Assembly (NCBI GenBank): GCA_950106755.1
Contig: OX467092.1
Location: forward strand, 26,612,582 to 26,676,581
Source: Climacium dendroides
Taxonomy: Eukaryota; Streptophyta; Bryopsida; Hypnales; Climaciaceae
Direction of reading: 5' to 3'
DNA: 64,000 nucleotides
The notes beneath the pieces are model-generated. The model had not been told where the DNA came from, did not search any database, and saw only the letters and a list, made by a program, of their open reading frames with translations. Both the position numbers and the translations under genes were made by a program. Below are positions 57,679-64,000 of the stretch, one piece after another (the first letter of the stretch is position 1; every line of letters begins with the position of its first letter).

Positions 57679-60519
57679 CCTGCACCTCTCGTCCGGGTGA
57701 CATGCTGGCCTCAAATTATTCACTGTGGGGCGCTCGATTTAGTTCGCACGTCCTAAAACCGGCAACAGGACGGGTCTTCGGAAATAGACAATCCTAGTAG
57801 TCAATGCGTGTGATATAGATTGCATAGGTCAATTCGAGTTCGTTGCACTTGTAGCATTGCTGACAAAACCAACCACTTTCTCTAGTATGACTTCTACCTT
57901 GGGCAGCTACGTTGGGGTTTGCCTCTAAACAACCGCGTTGCGGACTAAAAGATTACATGCTCACATTTGCAATCATGATGGCAGGACTCCCAAACTCTAC
58001 ATGGGCGTGCAAGAACAGAAGAATTATCTTAAAGGATGTTGCAAAATTTATGCATCGATCTGCTGAACTATGGCTGTCTCGAATGCCCACATCCAAAGTG
58101 AGCTTCTCCTTCCGGCCATGCTGGAACATAGTGCAAAATAGTAGGGATACCTGGTTAGCATTTTTTTGCATCCATTCATGTTGCTCTGATAAGCAATGCG
58201 TGCAACACTCATCATGAACACCCTCCTTAATTGCTCGTCTCACGACAGAGAGATTGAAGGGAACTGACCTTCTTTCTCTTCCATCACCGCACATTGCATT
58301 CTTCAGGTTGAAAACAATCAACTAGTGAGCGTATGCGAATGGGTGTGGAGAATCTCCTTCGTTGACACTGGTTTGCGGAGTACCACCAAAGTTCTCTAGC
58401 ATACTTGTATCACAAGCAACGACGGAAGAGAGAGGATATCGGATTGCACCATGAGCAACGACGGAAGAGTGAAGATATCGGATCCCATTCAACCTTTTTA
58501 TAGTGAGACAAGGAAGGCCTTCATGACGAATGCCACCCGCGTTGCCTATGGAAGCATCGCGAATGGATGCCGGAAAATGTTGATCACGGCATTCCTTCTT
58601 TGCTCTAAGCCATGTTCCACCATATGCGGACTTCATGGAAGAATCCTTTGCGAGTCACGACGCTACAATCAACATGCACTTTCTCGAAGTCCCTATGAAT
58701 TTCATATGACACCCTACTGGAGACTTCAACGGAACGAATAGGTCTTCGAAAATAGACAGTCCTAGTGGTGATATGCATGTGGTATAGATTGTATAGCTCT
58801 GTTCAAGTTCGTTCCACTTGTAGCATTGCTAACACCACCAACCACTTCCTCTGTAATCACTTCTACCTTGGGCAGCTACGTTGGGGTATGTCTTTGAACA
58901 ATTGCCTATCAGAGCATCATCATGCTCTCCCTCCTTCATCTCACGACCGAGAGATTGCGGAGAACCGATCACCTTTCTCTTTCATCATCGCACCTTGCAT
59001 TCTCGAGGTTGAAAACAATCCACCTGTAAGTGCATGTGGATGGATGTAGAGAATCTCCATCGTCGGCACTGATTTGTAAACCACCACGAAAGTTCTGGAG
59101 CGCACATGCACCATGAGCGCTGATGAAAGAGAAAGGGTATCGAATCCCAGCCAATCTTTCTGTCGTGGGATGAAGAAGGCGGTCATAACGAATGCCACCC
59201 ACGTTGCCTATGGGAGCTTCACGAATGGATGCCGGAAAATATAGATCACGGCATTTCTTCTTTGCTCTAAGCCATGTTCCACCATATGCGGACTTCACGA
59301 AAGAATCCTTTGCAACGTACAACACTACAATCAACGAGCACTTTCTTGGAGTCCTTGGCGAGAGCAGTCCACAAAAATCACTCCATGCAGTTCTTCGGCC
59401 ATACAACAAAGTGCAAGGCATTACAAGGTAGCCTAGTTGCCCACATAGTGGCTCATGACACGAATGCTTGTTCTGGAGCCCTTTCACCATGAATGGAACA
59501 AAGGTGGTGTTGATGCTTTCAAGGGTTGGAGGTGCTCTAGGAACTCTTCACCAGTTGGGGATCCACTGGGACGTAGGGATGAGTGAAAAAATTCAAGAGG
59601 GAGCCCGTCTGCTTGTAGACTGGGCATTGTTGGCATTGACAAATCACAAGACAACCTTCACTTGGACTACCATGATGTGAAACAACTCACGAGGGAAGCC
59701 TTCAACAAACTTGGAGGCAAATATTGTGGCCTTGATGTTTGGAAGGTCCGCACCAAAAATGAGCTTCTACTTCCAACCATGCTCGAACATGGTGCTGGAT
59801 GCTGAGAAATGTCGTGGTCAACATCTTTTGGCAACCATTGACGGCGTTCCTAGAAGCAACGTGGGCAACGTTGTTCATGAACGCCTTCCTCCATCATCAT
59901 CCATTGGAGAGGATGAAAGCAATCGGAATCCGTTGTCCTTTTCCATCATTGCGCATTGCATTCATTGGGCTTGGACCAGTCTACTATTACCAGGATGTGG
60001 ATTGGTGCGGAGAATTTCCTTCCTCAACACTTGTTAGTGGAGCACAACAAAAGTTGTCTGGTGGGCACAATCAAAATCTCAAAATGCTTACGCTTCTCAT
60101 GAGACGAATGTGCACTGTCCTTGTGGATGGTGCATGTACGCTGGAAAACTTGTGTTGTGCTCAACTAACAAGAGTTGAGGAAGGAGAATCTCCACACCAA
60201 TCCACATTCCGGCAAAAGTCGATTGTTTCCAACCTCAAGAATGCAAAGTGGGGTGATGGAAAAGGACAATGGATCCCGATGGCCTTCAATCTCCCTCATG
60301 GAAAATGATGGAGGAAGGCGTTCACGACAAACGTCATCCACGTTGCCAATGGAAGTGCCGTCAGTGGTTGCCAAAACATGCTGGTCACAAAGTCCCTTCG
60401 TTGTTGTAAGTCATGTTCTGTGACAATTCAAAGAGCGCTGAGTGCTACCATATTCAATCCATCATGGAGGAATCCTTTGTAGTCAACAACAATGCAAATC
60501 CTCAAGCATCTCTTTGAGC

Positions 60520-60655
60520 ATGGGGAATTTTATTAAAATGGCAAATATTCTGTGATTTCAATATCCCACAGTTCAGACCAGGCGGTCTGAACTGTGGGAA
60601 TGGCACAGTGTGGAAATGGCATGTGGAATATCGCCATTTTAATGAAATTTTCCAT
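60520..60655. mobile_element. 136-bp miniature element of the outer-element family, TSD GAGC, carrying P2
   Basis: Ends ATGGGGAATTTTATTAAAAT and ATGGAAAATTTCATTAAAAT (inverted) match the giant element TIR. GAGC at 60516-60519 and 60656-60659 gives a 4-bp duplication. The centre is a 34-bp palindrome (60565-60598) with 15-bp perfect arms, CCCACAGTTCAGACC and GGTCTGAACTGTGGG, around AGGC. Likely mobilised by the same type of transposase. Confidence 0.92.
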
Positions 60656-61564
60656 GAGCCCAGATGCGAAAACCGGGTGGAGACTTCAGCGGCATATACT
60701 CAATCTCCCAATGTGGAAGACCTAGACTTCTCGACAACAACACAGGTCACAACTTCCATTGTCTAGCAGTCTGCTTCTATATAAGGACCATGACACTGTA
60801 CAAATAGACAAATACCTTGATGTAATTGAACAGTAGTGAAGTATTGCAAATGAAAGCACTAGAATGTGGTCCATCCCGATGTACTGATGTAGGATCAGTG
60901 CTTAGGATGATTAGTGGGCAGTCCGCAGAAGTCGTCGTCCATTTGCATGTGCAGTGTTGAGAAGAATGGGACCATTGGATGTTTGTGCTCCCTCAATGTG
61001 TTCTTGAGGTTTCCTTTTGGAAATCAAGTTGTAATATCACCCGAGGTGAATCCCCATGGGGAACCCAAATTTCTATTGAATAAAATCTCCATTATTGAAA
61101 ATGACTTGAAGTTTCTCCTTAGCATTCATCCTTGTCCTTCATGCATACATTTGGTTGAGGTTCTCGAGGAAATCCCATGTTGTCTAACCTCTAACACTTT
61201 ATTCACGTGTTCTGGGTGCCTCCACCACAATCTCGTGAACCGCCCAAGCACTGGCTGTAATGTACCAAATATCTTGAAAGCAATGCATTTTGTATGCAAT
61301 CCCACAATTGAGCAACTTCAATTGACACAATTATATGGTAGAAGTACTAAATTTCCCAGCAATGTGGTAGCCACATTGCACATGCCATCACCTTTGGCCA
61401 TGTGAAGAGCACATACAACGGCACTTCTAGGCACCGAAACCTCAAAAATGGTCCCCAACAAGTCCAAATTGCACCAAAACTCCCACCTTTCTTCACCTCT
61501 CGAGCCATCTGGCTAGGAATTTCTTCCATTTTGCAACCCCAATTTATGCCATTTTCATAGCATA
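60656..61564. other. Outer element right subterminal region
   Basis: A 163-codon plus-strand frame (60914-61405, MGSPQKSSSICMCSVEKNGT) is open but Cys-rich and unlike any family I know. It may be chance or an exon. AAAATGGC words recur towards the TIR. Confidence 0.35.
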
Positions 61565-61590
61565 ATCGCCATTTTAATGAAATTACCCAT
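61565..61590 (-). repeat. Right TIR of outer element
   Basis: 26 bp, perfect inverted match to 4174-4199, followed by TACT (61591-61594). Confidence 0.93.
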
Positions 61591-61594
61591 TACT

Positions 61595-61925
61595 CTAATA
61601 GATTTAAGAGCCTTGGCATGTTTTATAGATGAATCTTTTGCCAAGATGCATAGAATTCCGTTAATTCTAAAAATGAAAATTGTACATGTTGAAGTTATTG
61701 ATGGATGACCATTATTATTTGAAAACATTACCCACAAAACAATTTTTTTACAAACTATGGCAAAAGATCATAATATTCATGTTGTCTACAATGTTATTTG
61801 TTTTCCTTCTAGCCTTGTTATTTTAGGACTTTTTTGGCTCAAAAAATATAATCCTCAAATTGATTGGTCAAACTATAGTATTCCCTTTCATCCTAATAAT
61901 TTTTCTATATTAAAGTTGTAGTTTA
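61595..61925 (+). pseudogene. Rest of the Ty3/gypsy protease and linker
   Basis: Reading on from codon 4171-4173: LIDLRALACFIDESFAKMH, IPLILKMKIVHVEVIDG, a TGA at 61706-61708 where CGA would fit, then NITHKTIFLQTMAKDHNI and VILGLFWLKKYNPQIDWSN. This is the gypsy aspartic protease (D-S/T-G-A here decayed to DLRA) and the segment that leads to reverse transcriptase. The frame ends at a TAG near 61923; no reverse transcriptase follows, so the host retrotransposon is also truncated or interrupted again. Confidence 0.88.
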
Positions 61926-64000
61926 GATTTTGCCTAACTCACAAAAACCCAAAACTATAGTATAGGTTTTTTTTTATGGCTAGAAAATGGTCAAGTAGTC
62001 TAATGTTTTGTAGCTAAAGTCACTTGTATTCTAAATTAGAATGGGATATATATTCAATTTTAATAATTTTCATACACTCTTACTTCCAACTTTATACGAT
62101 CTACCCCTATATGGCATACCAATTCTATCTAGTAAAGAATATAATTTTTGGCAAATGGACGGGTACGACCTCAAATTGATAATATAAATGTAGATGCTCT
62201 ATAATATAATCATTTAATTAATTATATATATGTAATATTATAATATTATAATATATAATATATAATGTATATATTAATTCCTTAATTATAGTGATGTTGT
62301 TTTACCAATGGACAAATTGTCTTAGTTGTCATTTACTAGCCTAATTGCTAATTTTGGATGCTTAGTTAAAGATCCTAAACTAAATTAGTTTGTCCCTGAC
62401 TAATGTAAAGTATGGTCTGATTAGAAAGCTTAGCTATCGATTTGTCTTAACCCATTAATTGGATCACATTTGGCAATAATATAGTCCCAACTAAGTACAC
62501 AAATACACCACTACCAACAAATTTTATTTGTTAGGTTTAAGTCACTTCCCAATTTAATTCTACATCAATACATATTAATTAACATACCTCAAATGCTAGA
62601 CTTAGTTTATTCAATCATGTGCCAACTACCTTAAGTCCAAACGTACCAAAACTTACAACCTTACTCTGTCTATTTGCCTTATTAATTATTTCATTCAAAG
62701 TATGGCCATCTATAAATAATATAGAGTGTATAGTTTGTGAATTAATATACACTCCAAACACACCTAAGAATCTTCCAATTAATAACCCTTACAATTTTGG
62801 ATGTGTTTAAATCATGAACTTCTATAGTTTAGGGTATGGTATGTAGACTCTACTAGTCAAGTTATCCCATCCCAACTGTCTAGATAAGCTCTAAATTTTC
62901 AAGACCATTGATTGAGAGTTCTATCAAATGGTTGGTCTATGACTCCACATAACTTCAACCTTAAATCAATCAAAGTTAATTTACAATTATATAGCTCATC
63001 TTCAAGTTCACCGTAACTTATTTCTCAGTTGTATACAAATTTATGATTATGCACACAAAAAGTTTAATTAATTCATCTATCCATCAAGTCAAATGAATTA
63101 ATCTTAGACATATAAGGGAAATTTAACAAATTTTGGAATTTTTAGATTCCACAAATATGAATTCTAGAATTTAGGGTTTAGGTGGTTATCAATTTTCATT
63201 GGTCACTACTGACCAACTACACCATAATCGTCTTACAAATCTATACTTCTCTACCCTGTATACTACATAATAGTACCTATATGTCGGCTACCCACCGATA
63301 CTTCTGTTGATGTCTTCAGATTTGAATCAAGGCTTCTGGCAATGTCTTCAAAATGTTTTTGTGGTCCGTAAGTCCTAAATAACTCCATAATTTGTTAAAT
63401 CGCTAATAATATGACTGAACCCCTAAAGGTTTTTGACTATGTTTTTCACCAAAACCGCTCTAAAACTGCCATTCCTAGTACAAGTACCAAATTTTAGAAA
63501 AAATTATTTTTGGACACATGTAACCATAGGATCTTGTAGTACAGTGATTTGTGAAGAAGTGGTAAAAATTTCAGAAATTTCCACCACACAGATTGCAAGA
63601 TATTAGCATTTGAAGTGACAAAAAACTTTCTTTTGTCCGTGCGAAAAACCAGGCAGTTGCACTTCATAAGGTTACATTTTTATGAAAAAATGTTCAAAAT
63701 GGTGGCTACCATTTTTGGATTCATTCTTCAATTTTTGGATTCAATTTTTGGATTCATTCTTCAAGGCAAGTTGGTTACATTCTTGAAAATTTTCAGATTA
63801 TTTGGAGTTGTACAACATATAGGAAAAAAATAGTAAGTAGAAAGAAGTAGAGAATTCAAAACACTAAATTGTTAACAATTCATTTATGGAATTGAAAAAT
63901 GCCAATGCCAATGGTTGTAATGTTGTAATAAACAATCTACACCTAATGTGTTTTTTTTCTTTCAAAAATATTTAAAATTGAGTAAGATGAAGGACTTCAA
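61926..64000. other. AT-rich stretch without a recognisable gene
   Basis: No coding frame or repeat boundary recognised. The expected gypsy reverse transcriptase is absent, which suggests another insertion or deletion near 61925. Confidence 0.45.

Larger units (their letters stand above)
56440..60480. repeat. Tandem array of units, each with a long internal inverted repeat
   Basis: Direct repeats: GACTTCTACCTTGGG-CAGCTA at about 56725, 57890 and 58865; GATTACATGCTCACATTTGC at about 56793 and 57950. Inverted repeats, read directly: 59780-60060 against 60130-60410 (roughly three quarters identical by eye), 56940-57200 against 57215-57440, 58090-58390 against 58400-58640, and 58880-59090 against 59095-59300. 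Transcripts of either strand could fold into long hairpins. The many short frames are not conserved between units at stops, so protein coding is doubtful. Confidence 0.8.
4174..61590. mobile_element. Outer giant DNA transposon (57.4 kb, 4-bp TSD TACT)
   Basis: Seen directly: the ends are perfect inverted repeats of 26 bp (4174-4199 and 61565-61590) that begin ATGGGTAATTTCATTAAAAT. TACT directly precedes (4170-4173) and follows (61591-61594) the element. Deleting the element plus one TACT restores an uninterrupted gypsy protease frame through the junction. The interval holds a DUF7869-like transposase gene on the minus strand, a palindrome array (P2), a phosphatase-fusion gene, and later insertions: the 22.9-kb nested element, three CACTA-type elements and a CCGGA-rich segment. 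Without the nested element and its duplicated ATAA it measures 34,497 bp. A 4-bp target duplication excludes hAT, Mutator and standard CACTA; the superfamily is not assigned here. Confidence 0.93.

Noticed and set aside
57361..60308. Several 100-170 residue proteins on both strands
   Set aside because: They are frames across the arms of inverted repeats; stops differ between units, so coding is not supported.
60914..61405. 163-residue protein near the right TIR
   Set aside because: Open by length but with odd Cys/His/Pro content, no family resemblance and no partner in the nested element; kept only as a mention.

Overview
The window looks like a transposon-rich, AT-rich land-plant (streptophyte) nuclear region. 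Evidence: spliceosomal introns with GTAAGG/GTGAGC donors, an interstitial block of the plant telomere repeat TTTAGGG (13.1-13.3 kb), CACTA-type mobile elements, and premature stops of the kind expected from deamination of methylated CAG and CGA codons. The exact lineage cannot be decided from the sequence. I see no housekeeping gene; nearly everything is mobile-element sequence.

Main result: the window is two giant DNA transposons, one inside the other, inserted in a dead Ty3/gypsy retrotransposon. The outer element (4174-61590, 57,417 bp as it stands) has 26-bp perfect terminal inverted repeats (TIRs) and a 4-bp target duplication TACT. Removing it rejoins one reading frame of the gypsy protease (4173 to 61595). 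The nested element (6787-29702, 22,916 bp) has 28-bp perfect TIRs and a 4-bp target duplication ATAA. It lies inside an intron of the outer element's own transposase gene, whose 3' part is at 4.7-6.5 kb and 5' part at 30.3-31.5 kb. The two TIRs share a core (TTC-R-TTAAAATG) at the same distance from the tip, so the elements belong to one superfamily with 4-bp target duplications.

Both elements share a layout. A transposase of the DUF7869-like type (HDKMDH, DNxSGDNKN, GHTHEDID motifs) lies on the minus strand close to the left TIR. An array of palindromes lies just upstream of its 5' end. A plus-strand multi-exon gene joins a charged or coiled-coil N-terminus to an NLI/FCP1-type (HAD) phosphatase-like domain. 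The nested element also has a gene whose first exon has a ParB/sulfiredoxin-like motif and whose later exons look like a degenerate DNA N4/N6 methyltransferase.

The least expected signal is two unrelated families of 20-34 bp palindromes, each confined to one element as far as I can read. Family P1 (GTTATCRTCGA/TCGAYGATAAC or TCCTCGA/TCGAGGA) is found only in the nested element: 20 sites in a 207-bp satellite next to its transposase, further sites in introns of the ParB-like gene, and a few inside coding frames. Family P2 (GTTCAGACC..GGTCTGAAC) is found only in the outer element: an array next to its transposase, in-frame tandem copies in the phosphatase-fusion gene, and one copy inside a 136-bp miniature element with the same kind of TIR and its own 4-bp duplication (GAGC). 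I infer element-specific recognition sites; whether the ParB-like protein reads P1 is a hypothesis.

Layout: 1-4173 retrotransposon left part (55-75 bp tandem repeats, decayed gag). 4174-6510 outer left end and transposase 3' exons. 6787-29702 nested element. 30.3-31.5 kb transposase 5' exon with a 75-bp miniature CACTA-like insertion. 31.8-32.2 kb P2 array. 33-45 kb AT-rich repeats without recognisable genes. 45.4-53.5 kb phosphatase-fusion pseudogene, whose large intron holds a CCGGA-rich segment with a 560-codon minus-strand reading frame. 54.1-56.1 kb non-autonomous CACTA element. 56.4-60.5 kb tandem array of long inverted repeats. 60.5 kb miniature element. 61595-61925 rest of the gypsy protease.
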